Part shown: positions 27,801 to 37,970 of the stretch, piece by piece
Position numbering within the stretch: position 1 is the stretch's first letter
How the letters are laid out: every line of letters starts with the position of its first letter
From: Mytilus edulis
Taxonomy: Eukaryota > Mollusca > Bivalvia > Mytilida > Mytilidae
DNA: 64,000 bases
Assembly: GCF_963676685.1 (NCBI RefSeq)
Contig: NC_092348.1
Location: forward strand, 23,535,386 to 23,599,385
Direction: 5' to 3'
Notes under the pieces: model-generated
What the model saw: only the letters and a program-made list of their open reading frames with translations
The model's database searches: none
Told to the model about the DNA's origin: nothing
Translations under genes and position numbers: made by a program

Positions 27801-29380
27801 ATTTGTTAAATCTTTGACCACATTAATTTTGTGACAAAAACCTATATTATGTCAAAAATTTGATCACAATCCAATTTCAGACAGAATCAAGCTTGAATAT
27901 TGTGACCAAATTTGCCCCAACTGTTCAGGGTTCAACCACTGGGGTCGTATAAAGCTGCGCCCTGCGGAGCACCTGGTTACACATTTATTCTATGTTCCTC
28001 TACTTTCCAAATTAACACAAATGGTTAAGCTCAGACAAATGGTTAAGCTCAGTCGCTTGTTAAAAATAGAAACATGTCCAATATCACTACACAGAGACTT
28101 TTGAGTTCCTCATTTTGAGGCACATTAGGTATATTGACCCAACTAACTTTTCTAGTCTATTTATATATAAAAAAAAAAAAGAAAGAAGATATGGTATGAT
28201 TGCCAATGATATAAGGAGATCCTTTTCAAAAGCTTTTTTTTTTGGTAAAATGTAATTGGATGATATACTTGACTGATGCCACATAAGTTTCAATTAAACC
28301 CTATGTTAGTTTATATTTTGTGATTCCCAAGAAATGACTTGTACAAACTAAAGCAAAATTAGCAGGTTAAATATTTCTTGTATAAAGTGCAGCTAAAAAT
28401 AATTTTATCAAAATTAGCAGGTTAAATATTTCTTGTATATTGCAGCTAAAAATTATTCTATCAATGTTTTTTTTCTTCAGCTTCCTAAAATCTTCCATGT
28501 GAACTGGTTCCGAGTAGATAATGAAGGTTCCTTCCTGTGGCCAGGTTTTGGAGATAATATCCGTGTATTAGATTGGGTATTAAGAAGATGTGCTGGAGAG
28601 GAAGGCATTGCTGAGAAATCAGCCATAGGTTATGTTCCAACTAAAGGTAAATATTTTATTAATTGTCTTATCTGCTTGGAAGGTAGCAGATGGTGAGACT
28701 TAGGGATGCTAATGAAACTGAATACGCTTCATATTTCAAAATGTAGAAGAGCTTTGAACTCCTTCTAGCGTTAAAAAAAATAGTATCAAATATATATGTA
28801 AACATGGTAAATGTATACACCTTATCGCTATTTGTCCTCCATTACTGGATATCACACAGGTTCCTGTAAAATTTTGACGTCACAATACAAAATATCTGAC
28901 GCCAAAATGGATAAGTGATTGTTGAATGCGTCAAAAGTTCAAGCAGCCAGGTCAGCCGGGATTAGCGATAAGGTGTATTGTGTTAAGTCAAATAGTTGAT
29001 TTGTGACCCCAGTGAGTGATAAAAGATTTTGTTTTCTTAAGAAAAGGCCACCTAAATATCCTGAGCGGTTAAAACTCATTTTTAAAGTACTGATGTTAGT
29101 ATACATACAATATCAATACAGAGGATACTTGGCGAAGAATAGAAAAAATAAATTACTTTAGTTGTTATTACACTTCAATTTTCTCTTTTCAGCTTCATTT
29201 AATCTGACTAACATTGATCTTAAATGGGATGAACTGTTCAGTCTTCCAAAACCCTATTGGTTAGATGACATAAGAGAAAGCAAAAGATTCTTAGAAGATC
29301 AAGTAGGAACAGATGTACCCAAGGCTATCTGGAAGGAGATTGAGGATCAAGAGAAGAGAATACAAGCAATGGCCGACTAG
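7012..29380 (+). CDS. PCK: Phosphoenolpyruvate carboxykinase (GTP), 12 exons
   Basis: Converts oxaloacetate and GTP to phosphoenolpyruvate, CO2 and GDP, the entry step of gluconeogenesis. Exons: 7012-7152 (splice start 6985), 7447-7568, 16086-16270, 16759-16962, 17464-17651, 18078-18207, 21530-21741, 22182-22362, 23090-23185, 23559-23662, 28481-28646, 29193-29380. All introns are GT-AG and phases match; the sum is 638 codons plus TAG (vertebrate enzymes about 622-640). Visible residues: Arg100 (DVAR), YGSGYGGNS 245-253, metal ligands Lys258, His278 and the GDD at 324-326, P-loop FPSACGKTN 299-307 with reactive Cys303, Arg420 (NSRF), lid [12 protein letters not shown] 477-488, and guanine-binding Phe531, Phe539 and Phe544. 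All catalytic residues are present, so the gene appears functional. No mitochondrial presequence is obvious from this start; cytosolic versus mitochondrial location is open. The third intron (by genomic order from exon 6985) of 8.5 kb is transposon-rich. Confidence 0.95.
8326..10992. repeat. Near-identical triplication of a ~880-bp unit
   Basis: Units start at 8326, 9206 and 10107 with TGATGCAATTACAAACACAG and are 880, 901 and 886 bp long. The length differences equal 7 and 2 extra CGT triplets in the internal microsatellite. Few other changes are visible, for example CTTACTT versus CTTATTT. Each unit contains the left inverted arm of the surrounding element plus the 5' part of the Helitron-like element, so the duplication crossed element borders after both were in place. 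Confidence 0.92.
8848..12614 (+). mobile_element. Helitron/Helentron-like element (family H1), 5' part triplicated
   Basis: The 5' end TATACGACCGCAAAA is followed by a (CGT)n microsatellite, then degenerate internal repeats with TTAGGAATTAGGGGCC, and short palindromic TTGCACAATATTGTGCAATA units. Near the 3' end is the inverted motif TGCGGTCGTATAAA (12577-12590), then a hairpin (12591-12607) and CTGGT. The 5' copies at 8848, about 9728 and about 10630 come from the triplication. Architecture matches bivalve 'pearl'-type and Helentron-related non-autonomous elements. Confidence 0.6.
13365..13506. repeat. Foldback with ~60-bp arms
   Basis: ACAAATATAGCCTTTGTATG at the left is matched by its complement at the right end. 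The arms are roughly 60 bp, and the loop GAGGACGAAGTCC is itself partly palindromic. It interrupts the right inverted arm of the 8439-14965 region. Confidence 0.75.
14695..14729. repeat. 35-bp palindrome, copy 1
   Basis: CAAGGATTTGTATAGT pairs with its downstream complement with one mismatch. A perfect version lies at 61503-61537. Confidence 0.7.
16415..16680 (+). repeat. Decayed fragment related to the 502-bp repeat
   Basis: AACCAACCAACATGGATGTC then CTAAAAATAGAACTTAGGGG resembles the core of the 5419-6730 units with many substitutions. Lies in a PEPCK intron. Confidence 0.45.
17720..17960 (+). repeat. Diverged copy of the ~145-bp repeat family C
   Basis: Contains AACAGGATAACTATATTTGG and a second AACTATATTTGGTCTATGGA about 125 bp later, like the units at 20200-20780. 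Confidence 0.5.
18895..20161. mobile_element. TIR element with CAGTGTTCTAGGATT ends, 1.27 kb
   Basis: Ends are the 15-bp inverted repeat CAGTGTTCTAGGATT. TCAGT precedes the left end and follows the right end, a likely 5-bp target duplication. Removing the insert restores a continuous family C repeat. Inner sequence carries GGGTAAGT/GTGGTAAGTCA motifs near both ends and no long open frame. CAGTG ends recall hAT elements, but hAT makes 8-bp duplications, so the superfamily is open. Confidence 0.72.
19457..19593. mobile_element. Small inverted-repeat element nested in 18895-20161
   Basis: TTTAAAGCCAATCTCCG on the left is matched by CGGAGATTGATTTAAAG on the right, with further complementary blocks inside (CCGTAC/GTACGG). 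About 137 bp. Confidence 0.55.
20200..20890 (+). repeat. ~145-bp diverged tandem repeat, family C
   Basis: Four units starting near 20213, 20361, 20508 and 20650, each with GGTGTATGGAA, a run like TGACCTTGACCTCATTTTCA and TGGTCTGTTTTTCT. The block continues to the left as 18790-18894, interrupted by the TIR element. Confidence 0.8.
21017..21162. mobile_element. MITE family D, copy 1
   Basis: TACTGTGGATTCATTATAA at the left and its complement (AAATGAATCCACAGTA) at the right, with inner complementary blocks around TTTTCGTGG/CCACGAAAA and GGTACAGGTGAACCACG. A second copy lies at 40457-40670. Confidence 0.8.
22890..23030 (-). mobile_element. SINE-like repeat, family B
   Basis: TTTATAGCTTGCTGTTTGGT, ACTTTGACTTATAATGG and GTGACTTGGATGGAGAGTTA match the copies at 48150-48362 and 48690-48915, and the complement of the 5091 copy over its GATGTGGTATGA end. 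Lies in a PEPCK intron. Confidence 0.7.
24522..24919. mobile_element. MITE with ~48-bp terminal inverted repeats
   Basis: CAATAGACCACTTTCGA on the left is matched by TCGAAAGTGGTCTATTG on the right, and the pairing continues through CATCCGTCACCGG and AACTCGTCAATTA with a few mismatches. About 398 bp, no coding. No clear target duplication. Inserted in the outer Helitron-like element. Confidence 0.85.
26021..26690. repeat. 421-bp tandem duplication
   Basis: A block starting GATTTCATTAAAAATTGAAT at 26021 recurs almost unchanged from 26442 (offset 421 bp). It lies inside the inner Helitron-like element. Confidence 0.9.
26250..26860. repeat. Short palindromic units around TTGCACAGTATTGTGCAA
   Basis: About 33-bp units with CAATTGCACAGTATTGYGCA then ATAGCAAGAAAT recur in two clusters. 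TTGCAC...GTGCAA makes each unit a small hairpin. Weaker copies lie at 11890-12060 in the related element. Confidence 0.85.
27102..27123. repeat. Run of 22 G
   Basis: Uninterrupted G tract inside the inner element, followed about 600 bp later by a T tract near 27718. The exact length may be a sequencing error. Confidence 0.95.
28160..28235 (+). mobile_element. Partial SINE-like repeat, family B
   Basis: GAAGATATGGTATGATTGCC preceded by an A-rich stretch matches the start of the copies at 5091 and 56150; truncated afterwards. Confidence 0.5.
28814..28978. mobile_element. Small MITE, ATACACCTTATCGCTA ends
   Basis: ATACACCTTATCGCTA on the left and TAGCGATAAGGTGTAT on the right are exact complements. 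About 165 bp, no coding, in the last PEPCK intron. Confidence 0.7.
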
Positions 29381-31337
29381 GTTCTTTCAAGTGTTTTAGG
29401 TCATGGTTATTGAAGAGCTTTGTGGCAGAACTTTAGTGATAGTGTCACAGACAGCTTGTTTTATTGTTGTAGCATGTTAGAGAGACATTTAATCTTGATT
29501 AATATTTGCATTATATAATAATGTCATCTTATGCACAATGTGCATTGTACATCAAAAATTCTTTGTTGTGAAGTTTAAAAGTTATATATGAGGGTTGTTT
29601 GTCCCTTTGTGATTTTTTTTTTTTCAGTTACGATTCAGTTTCATTTTGATAACATTTCCAGATATAATATTTTCCATGTAAAGGTTTGGAGCTACATGTG
29701 TAATGGAAAAATACCGCTACTAAAGTCAACTATTAAAATTGGTATAAATTTAGTCGGATTTTGCAAATTAGATATATAGCAATATAGTTGTATGACAACA
29801 TCTTGATATTCATATGTAATATATATGTTTTACTTATGTCATGTTTTTTTCTGGAGTATTTTAAAAACAATCTCTGAAATTGTTTGTGAAACACTGTATT
29901 GAAGTCATTGACATTAACCTGTTTGTTTTGTGGAAAGCATTTGTTTGAACAAATCTCAGGCTTAAGATTTAAGAATCTCCTTTTGTGAGTTAAACATTCT
30001 TTGTTTGTATGTAAAGTAAGAAGTGAGTCCGATCTTACTTCAATTTTTCCATTCTTAGAAACTAAGTGAGTTTCTATTGATTTGTTAAATGTTTTTTTAC
30101 ACAGAAATGCTTGTTTTTGAAATTGATTGTTCTGCAATAGATTACACAGGTATCTTACATGCTATAACTGTTTATGTACACTAAATATTTGTTTTAAGTA
30201 AACATTTTAATAATTCTCACTGCCAGAATAGTGCTAGCATTTAGATTAGTTTTTAATTGTTTTACATTTTTACATTATCTTTATATTAGTGAATTCCATT
30301 ATCTTCTGTTGTGTTTAAGAGATGCATTTCTCCTACTTTATTTATTTTTTTCATGGCAAAATTGGTGCAAATATTCTGATGTTTTTAAAGTTGCCATTCA
30401 AACTAGTATTATGTTTTTCAAATCCAATCCATATATCTGAAAATATTAAAAATATTCTCTGAATTTCCTCGTTATTTTGTTTGTGTAGTTCTGTATTTTA
30501 CCAATTTAGATATGTTTCATAAACATTTTAATGGTTTAAATCATTGCTTGTGGAGTTCATAGAGAAGACATATGCAGTGGTATGTGAAAAAAAAACAACA
30601 CAAAAAAACATAAAAACTGAACTACAAGTGAAATTCAAAACAGAGAGTCCTTTATCAAGTGAAATTCAAAACAGAGAGTCCTTTATCAAATGGCAAAATC
30701 AAAGCTCAAACACATCACACATCAAACATATGGAACACTCAAAACAATGACAGTTATATTTGAATAACTGGGAAGATTTTTTCTGGATAACTTCTTGCAA
30801 CTAAAAAAATAAAAATATTACACACTGCACATACTTTGACAAGAATACATTTGTAATTCCCTCACATTTTCTAATTTGATACCAGAGTTTAAAAAAAACA
30901 AAAAAAAACCTGATTACTTTTTCTGATGGCCTCACAGAGATGGTTAACTCAAATATATGCTAGTAAGTTTCAAAGTTTTGTTTGATTTGTTGATGATATA
31001 CTTCTTTTTACAATGTACCAACAAAAGCTGAAGAATAAGATTTGTATGATTATATAAAAAAGATAACTTTAACATTTAATGAGCCCATTACTGGTAAATA
31101 CATTATATTTTATTGAACCTCGTTATATGTATTCCTATTTAGGATTCAAAGAAAGAAATGAAATAAAACATTGCCTAGAAATAATTAAATTTTGTTTTCA
31201 ATTGTTTCTTTACTCACTGAGCATGGACATTTATGTATCATAATAAGGGGTGGGTGCTTCTTGACGTGCTTCTCGGAAGTTTGAACAAGCAATTTTGCAT
31301 AACTTGTCATCCACTATATTATGTGACTCATCAGGTA
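29381..31337 (+). other. Presumed PEPCK 3' UTR and flank
   Basis: AT-rich and without coding. Two candidate poly(A) signals: 30808-30813 and 31162-31167. A direct repeat of GTGAAATTCAAAACAGAGAG lies at 30628-30690. Confidence 0.5.
31162..31167 (+). terminator. Candidate poly(A) signal AATAAA for PEPCK
   Basis: AATAAA followed within 20-40 bp by a T/GT-rich stretch (TTTTGTTTTCAATTGTTTC). It would give a 3' UTR of about 1.8 kb. The signal at 30808 is the alternative. Confidence 0.35.
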
Positions 31338-34300
31338 CCTTGGCATCCCTCTCATGTTACAAAGTTAGCTTGGCATCCCTCTCATGTTACAAAGTTAGCT
31401 TGACATCCCTCTGATGTTACAAAGTAAGCTTGGTATCCCTCTCATGTTACAAAGTAAGCTTGGTGTCCCTCTCATGTTACAAAGTAAGCTAGGTATCCAT
31501 CTCATGTTACAAAGTAAGCTTGGTATCCCTCTCATGTTACAAAGTAAGCTTGGTGTCCCTCTAATGTTACAAAGTAAGCTTGGTGTCCCTCTCATGTTAC
31601 AAAGTAAGCTAGGTATCCATCTCATGTTACAAAGTAAGCTTGGTATCCCTCTCATGTTACAAAGTAAGCTTGACATCCCTCTCATGTTATAAAGTTAGCA
31701 TGGCATCCCTCTCCTGTTAATAAGTAAGCTTGGCATCCTTCTTTTGTTTTTAAGTTAGCATGGCATTCCTCTCCTGTTATGAAGTTAGCTTGGTATCCCT
31801 CTCCTGATATACAGTTAGCTTGTCATCCCTCTCCTGTTACAAAGAAAGTTTTGTATCCCTCTCCTGTTACAAAGCTAGCTTGGTATCCCTCTCCTGTTAC
31901 AAAGTTAGCTTTGCATCCCTCTCCTGTTACAAAGTTAGCTTTGCATCCCTCTCCTGTTACAAAGAAAGCTTGGTGTCCCTCTCCTGTTACAAAGTTAGCT
32001 TGGTATCCCTCTCGTGTTACAAAGTTAGCTTTGCATCCCTCTCATGTTATTAATTAAGCTTGGTATCCCTCTTTTGTTGCAAAGTTAGCTTGGCATCCAT
32101 CTCATGTTACACAGTTAACTTGGTACCCCTCTCGTGTTACACAGTAAGCTTTGCATCCCTCTCCATTTACACAGTTAGCTTGGCATCCCTCTCCTGTTAT
32201 TAAGTAAGCTTGGTATCCCTCTCATGTTACAAAGTAAGCTTGGTATCCCTCTCATGTTACAAAGTAAGCTTGACATCCCTCTCATGTTATAAAGTAAGCT
32301 TGGTGTCCCTCTCATGTTACAAAGTAAGCTTGGTATCCCTCTCATGTTACAAAGTAAGCTTGGTATCCCTCTCATGTTACAAAGTAAGCTTGACATCCCT
32401 CTCATGTTATAAAGTAAGCTTGGTGTCCCTCTCATGTTACAAAGTAAGCTTGGTATCCCTCTCATGTTACAAAGTAAGCTTGGTATCCCTCTCATGTTAC
32501 AAGGCAAGCTTGACATCCCTCTCATGTTATAAAGTTAGCATGGCATCCCTCTCCTGTTATTAAGTAAGCTTGGCGTCCCTCTCCTGTTATTAAGTAAGCT
32601 TGGCATCCTTCTTTTGTTTTTAAGTTTGCATGGCATTCCTCTCCTGTTATGAAGTTAGCTTGGTATCCCTCTCCTGATATACAGTTAGCTTGGCATCCCT
32701 CTCCTGTTACAAAGAAAGCTTGGTATACCTCTAGCTCTCCTGTTACAAAGTTAGCTTGGCATTCCTCTCCTATTATACAGTTAGCTTGGTATCCCTCTCA
32801 TGTAACGCAGTTAGCTTGGCATCCCTCTCCTGTTATAAATTAAGCTTGGTATCCCTCTTTTGTTGCAAAGTTAGCTTGGCATCCATATCATGTTACAAAG
32901 TTAGCTTGGTATCCCTCTCTTGTTGTTAAGTTAGCTTGGCATCCCTCTCCATTTACACAGCTAGCTTGGCATCCCTCTCCATTTCCACAGTTAGCTTGAC
33001 ATCCCTCTCCAGCTACAAAAATAGCTTGACAGCCCTCTCATGGTACAAAGTTACTTTGGTATCCCTCTCCTGTTATTAAGTAAGCTTGGCATTCCTCTCC
33101 TGTTAAAAAGTAAGCTTGGCATCCCTCTCCGGTTGTTAAGTTAGCATGGCATTCATCTCCTGTTATTAAGTAAGCTTGGCATCCCTATCCTGTTGTTAAG
33201 TTAGCTTTGCATCCCTCTCCTGTTATACAGTTAGCTTGGTATCCCTCTCATGGTACAAAGTAAGCTTGGTATCCCTCTCATGTTACAAAGTAAGCTTGGT
33301 ATTCCTCTCATGTTACAAAGTAACCTTGACATCCCTCTCATGTTACAAAGTTAGCATGGCGTCCCTCTCCTGTTATTAAGTAAGCTTGGCATCCTTCTTT
33401 TGTTTTTAAGTTTGCATGGCATTCCTCTCCTGTTATGAAGTTAGCTTGGTATCCCTCTCCTGATATACAGTTAGCTTGGCATCCCTCTCCTGTTACAAAG
33501 AAAGCTTGGTATCCCTCTAGCTCTCCTGTTATCAAGTAAGCTTGGCATCCCTATCCTGTTATTAAGTTAGCTTTGCATCCCTCTCCTGTTATACAGTTAG
33601 CTTGGCATCCCTCTCATGGTACAAAGTTAGCTTGGCATCCCTCTCCTGTTGTTAAGTTAGCATGGCATTCCTCTTCTGTTATTAAGTAAGCTTGGCATCC
33701 CTCTCCTGTTGTTAAGTTAGCATGGCATTCCTCTTCTGTTATTAAGTAAGCTTGGCAACCCTCTCCTGTTGTTAAGTTAGCATGGCATTCCTCTTCTGTT
33801 ATTAAGTAAGCTTGGCATACCTCTCCTTTTGTTAAGTTAGCATGGCATTCCTCTCCTGTTATTAAGTAAGCTTGGCATCCCTCTCCTGTTGTTAGGTAAG
33901 CATGGCATTCCTCTTCTGTTATTAAGTAAGCTTGGCATCCCTCTTCTGTTGTTAAGCTAGCATGGTATTCCTCTCCTGTTATAAAATAAGCTTGGTATCC
34001 CTCTCGTGTTACACAGTTAGCTTGGCATCCCTCTCCATGTACACAGTTAGCTTGGCATCCCTCTCCATTTCCACAGTTAGCTTGACATCCCTCTCCAGTT
34101 GCAAAAATAGCTTGACAGCCCTCTCATGGTACAAAGTTACTTTGGTATCCCTCTCTTGTTATTAAGTAAGCTTCGCATCCCTCTCGTGTTACAAAATTAG
34201 CATGGCATTCCTCTCCTGTTATTAAGTTAGCTTGGCATCCCTCTTCTTTTGTTAAGTTAGTATGACATTCCTCTCCTGTTATTTGGTAATCTTGGCATCC

Positions 34301-36732
34301 TTCTGTTGCTAAGTTAGCATAGCATTCCTCTCCTGTTATTAAGTAAGCTTGGCATCCCTCTCCTGTAACATAGTTAGCTTGGTATCCCTCTGCTATTGAC
34401 AAATTTAGCTTGGTTTTCCTCTTCTGTAACAAAGTTAGCTTGGAATCCCTCTGCTATTACAAAATTAGCTTGGGATCCCTCTTCTTTTGCTTAGTTAGCA
34501 TTGCATTCCGCTCCTGTTATTAAGTAAGCTAGGCATCCATCTCCTGTTGTTAAGTTAGCATGGCATTCCTCTTGTGTTATTAAGTAAGCTTGACATCCCT
34601 GTCCTGTTGTTAAGTTAGCATGTCATTCCTCTTCTGTTATTAAGTATTCTTAGCAACCCTCTCCTGTTGTTAAGTTAGCTTGGCATCCCTCTCCATTTAC
34701 ACAGTTAGCTTGGCATTCCTCTCCATTTCCACAGTTAGCTTGACATCCCTCTCCAGCTACAAAAATAGCTTGACAGCCCTCTCATGATTCAAAGTTACTT
34801 TGGTATCCCTCTCCTGTTATTAAGTAAGCTTGGCATTCCTCTCCCGTTATAAAGTAAGCTTGGCATCCCTCTCCGGTTGTTAAGTTAGCATGGCATTCTT
34901 CTCCTGTTATTAAGTAAGCTTGGCATCCCTATCCTGTTGTTAAGTTAGCTTTGCATCCCTCTCCTGTTATACAGTTGGCTTGATATCCCTCTCATGGTAC
35001 AAAGTTAGCTTGGCATCCCTCTCCTGTTGTTAAGTTAGCATGGCATTCCTCTTCTGTTATTAAGTAAGCTTGGCATCCCTCTCCTGTTGTAAAGTTAGCA
35101 TGGCATTCCTCTTCTGTTATTAAGTAAGCTTGGCAACCCTCTCCTGTTGTTAAGTTAGCATGGCATTCCTCTTTTGTTATTAAGTAAGCTTGGCATCCCT
35201 CTCCGTTTGTTAAGTTAGCATGGCATTCCTCTCCTGTTATTAAGTAAGCTTGGCATCCCTCTCCTGTTGTTAGGTAAGCATGGCATTCCTCTTCTGTTAT
35301 TAAGTAAGCTTGGCATCCCTCTTCTGTTGTTAAGTTAGCACGGCATTCCTCTCCTGTTATAAAGTAAGCTTGGTATCCCTCTCGTGTTACACAGTTAGCT
35401 TGGCATCCCTCTCCATTTCCACAGTAAGCTTCACATCCCTCTCCAGTTACAAAAATAGCTTGATAGCCCTCTCATGGTACAAAGTTACTTTGGTATCCCT
35501 CTCTTGTTATTAAGTAAGCTTCGCATCCCTCTCGTGTTACAAAATGAGCATGGCATTCCTCTCCTGTTATTAAGTTAGCTTTGCATCCCTCTTCTTTTGT
35601 TAAGTTAGTATGACATTCCTCTCCTGTTATTTGGTAATCTTGGCATCCCAGCTAGGTATCCCTCTGCTATTAGATAGTTAGCGTGGCATCCCTCTCATGT
35701 TACAAAGTTGTCTGCTATTATAAAATTAGTTTGGTATCCTTCTGCTATTTCAAAGTTGGCTTGGTATCCCTCTGCTATTACAGAGTTAGCTTGGGATCCC
35801 TCTCCTGTTATTGAGTAAGCTTGGCATCCCTCTCCTGTTACATAGTCAGCTTGGTATCCCTCTGTTATTACAAAGTTAGCTTGGTATCCCTCTCCTGTAA
35901 CTAAGTTAGCTTGGTACCCCTTTGCTATTACAAAGTTAGCTTGGTATCCCTTTACTAATACAAAGTTAGCTAGGTATAAATCTGCTATTAGATAGTTAGC
36001 TTGGCATCCCTCTCATATTACAAAGTTGTCTGCTATCATAAAATTAGCTTGGTATCCCTCTGCTATTACAAAGTTAGCTTGGGATCCCTCTCCTGTTACA
36101 AAGTTAGCTTGGTATAAATCTTCTATTTAAAGTAAGCTTGCCATCCCTCTGTTATTATAAAGTAAGCTTGGCATCCCTCTTCTGTTACAAAGTAAGCTTG
36201 GTATCACTTCTCTATTATTAAGTAAGCTTGCCATCGCTCTTTTATTATAAAGTTAGCTTGGCATCCTTCTGCTATTATAAAGTTAGCATGGCATCCCTCT
36301 TCTATTATAAAGTAAGCTTGGTATTCTTTTCCTATTTTAAAGTAAGCTTGTTATCCCTTTACTGTAACACAAATAGCTTGTTGTTCCTATCATGTTATTA
36401 TGTTAGCCTTGCATCCTCCTGTTATAAATTTTCCTTGTTATCTTTGCCTTGTCATAAAGTTTGCTATACATCTCTCACCTATTACAACGTTCGCATGGCA
36501 TCCCTTTCTTGTTACAAAAATATGACAGGACCCTCTCCTGATACAAATAACGTTAGCTTAGCATTCTTCTGCTTAAACGTTAGCTTGGCATACCTATCCT
36601 GTTACAACTCATCTTTCTCCTGGAACAAAGTTAGCTTGGCATCCCTCTCTTGTTACATCATAAGCTTGACATTCTTCTGCTGATTCAAAGTTATTGGTGT
36701 ATCTCCCCCTCCCAGTAACGAAGTTGGCATCC
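31338..36732. repeat. 30-bp minisatellite, ~180 units, with higher-order repeats
   Basis: Units of 30 bp contain TAAGCTTGGCATCCCTCTCC followed by TGTTAC/TGTTATTAAG variants; most carry AAGCTT. Since 30 is ten codons, long frames stay open on both strands and encode ten-residue repeats; these are artefacts unless transcription is shown. Clear higher-order structure: a four-unit (120-bp) cycle at 32221-32520; a block with CTTCTTTTGTTTTTAAG at about 31735, 32600 and 33395; and a block with CTACAAAAATAGCTTGACAG or variants near 33010, 34100, 34750 and 35450. Units decay toward 36200-36700. It lies between PEPCK and the next gene. Confidence 0.97.
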
Positions 36733-37970
36733 TGTTTTATGTCATATAAATATTTCGACCTTTCAGTTTGATAAAAATCCACATGGATTTATTTTGATTT
36801 TGTTTTGTCCTAAATGTGCATCAACTATTTGCCACTGGGCGTCGATGAAAAACATCAAGATGTTAGGAAGTAAGTTTGATAATACCATGCAAACACCGGT
36901 ACTTGTCTCAGAATTGTTTTTCCTATATATATATACCTTAATATAATACGTGTTACATTAAGGTATATAGGGGGAATCTGGGACAAGTGCCTGTGCATGC
37001 AAATAGGATAGCATTAAATATCGGAAAACACTTGAATTTGTCAGTAGTTATGGATAAAATTGCTGTATAGTTTTCAGAATAAAACAAAGGTAAAAAAAAA
37101 AACTAAACGAATGCGTATTTACACCGAAGTACCTAGTATGAATATTGCGAACTAAAACGGATTCTGTACTACTACGCATACAAAATGCGTTTTTTTATAC
37201 ATGCAAGAGGTTTATGCTTGTAATATAGAGATACGAGAACAACCTTCACAATCCAACCTATTTTAGCTAATTCAATGTGACGTTTTCTTGAAAATCCGGC
37301 AAATTCGTTCCTTTGGTATTATAGATTGTTTATAAATAACTCCGTTGGTAAAATTATAGATAGAACAACTGTCATACGTATTTATCTTTCAAATGAAATA
37401 TGCTCAATTTTGCCTTGAACATTTGTTCAGCTTATCTTCTTTAACAAAATATAAAAGGTTTCGAAAATAAATATTTAAGATTTTAGGATTATGTAAATAC
37501 TACATAAAACACACTGTGAAAAAGATGATCAGTAATTGCAGATCTGTATAAATAAAATCTCAACAAGATATCTAATAAAGTTTTTTTTAATCTTTTTGAA
37601 GAATTTAAAGTCTTTAAATAACGTTTAGAATTACAAGCAGTTTAATATTATGGAAAAGTGTCACCATCTGATTACACATGTTCGTATATGGTACACAACA
37701 GTAGCTAAATTCATACCGATCTGATTTTTTAACGCCAATAGTTTCTGCTGTCCGGTGTTAAAGGACAAAACTTTTTTTTAAGTACCACTAGAATAACAGA
37801 TTTGCAGTTTATCGCTAAAACTTCTGTCTTTTAAGAACGAGAGGAAAAAAGTACAGTAAGCTTTGATCGGATACTAAATTTTCAACCTTGTTTTTATACT
37901 GATTGTAATAGTTAGTTAGAAAACGTCACAATACATCTTAGGAACGGCGACGTCGGATAGGAGCAGTACG
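36733..37970. other. Intergenic stretch upstream of the 37971 gene, with a foldback
   Basis: At 36888-37005 GCAAACACCGGTACTTGTCT and TATATATACCTTAAT are matched in reverse by ATTAAGGTATATA and GGGACAAGTGCCTGTGCATGC, a foldback of about 115 bp. The rest must contain the promoter of the 37971 gene; no TATA box stands out and no other feature is recognised. Confidence 0.55.

Larger units (their letters stand above)
24261..27977 (+). mobile_element. Helitron/Helentron-like element, outer, interrupted
   Basis: Starts TATATGACCCCAAAAAAATT followed by a short GTCGTCGTCGTCC run. Ends with GGGGTCGTATAAAGCTGCGC, a hairpin and CTGGT at 27977. The body (AGTTTCAAGACAATAACTT, AATTAGGGGCCCAAAAAGGG) is split by the inner element at 25035-27381 and by a MITE at 24522-24919. 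It lies in the PEPCK intron between 23662 and 28481. Confidence 0.62.

Noticed and set aside
31395-34432. Several open frames of 64-117 codons on both strands
   Set aside because: They are the 30-bp minisatellite read in different frames; a ten-codon unit without stops stays open anyway.
31338-36732. CRISPR-like regular repeat
   Set aside because: Units are contiguous with no spacers, and the genome is eukaryotic.
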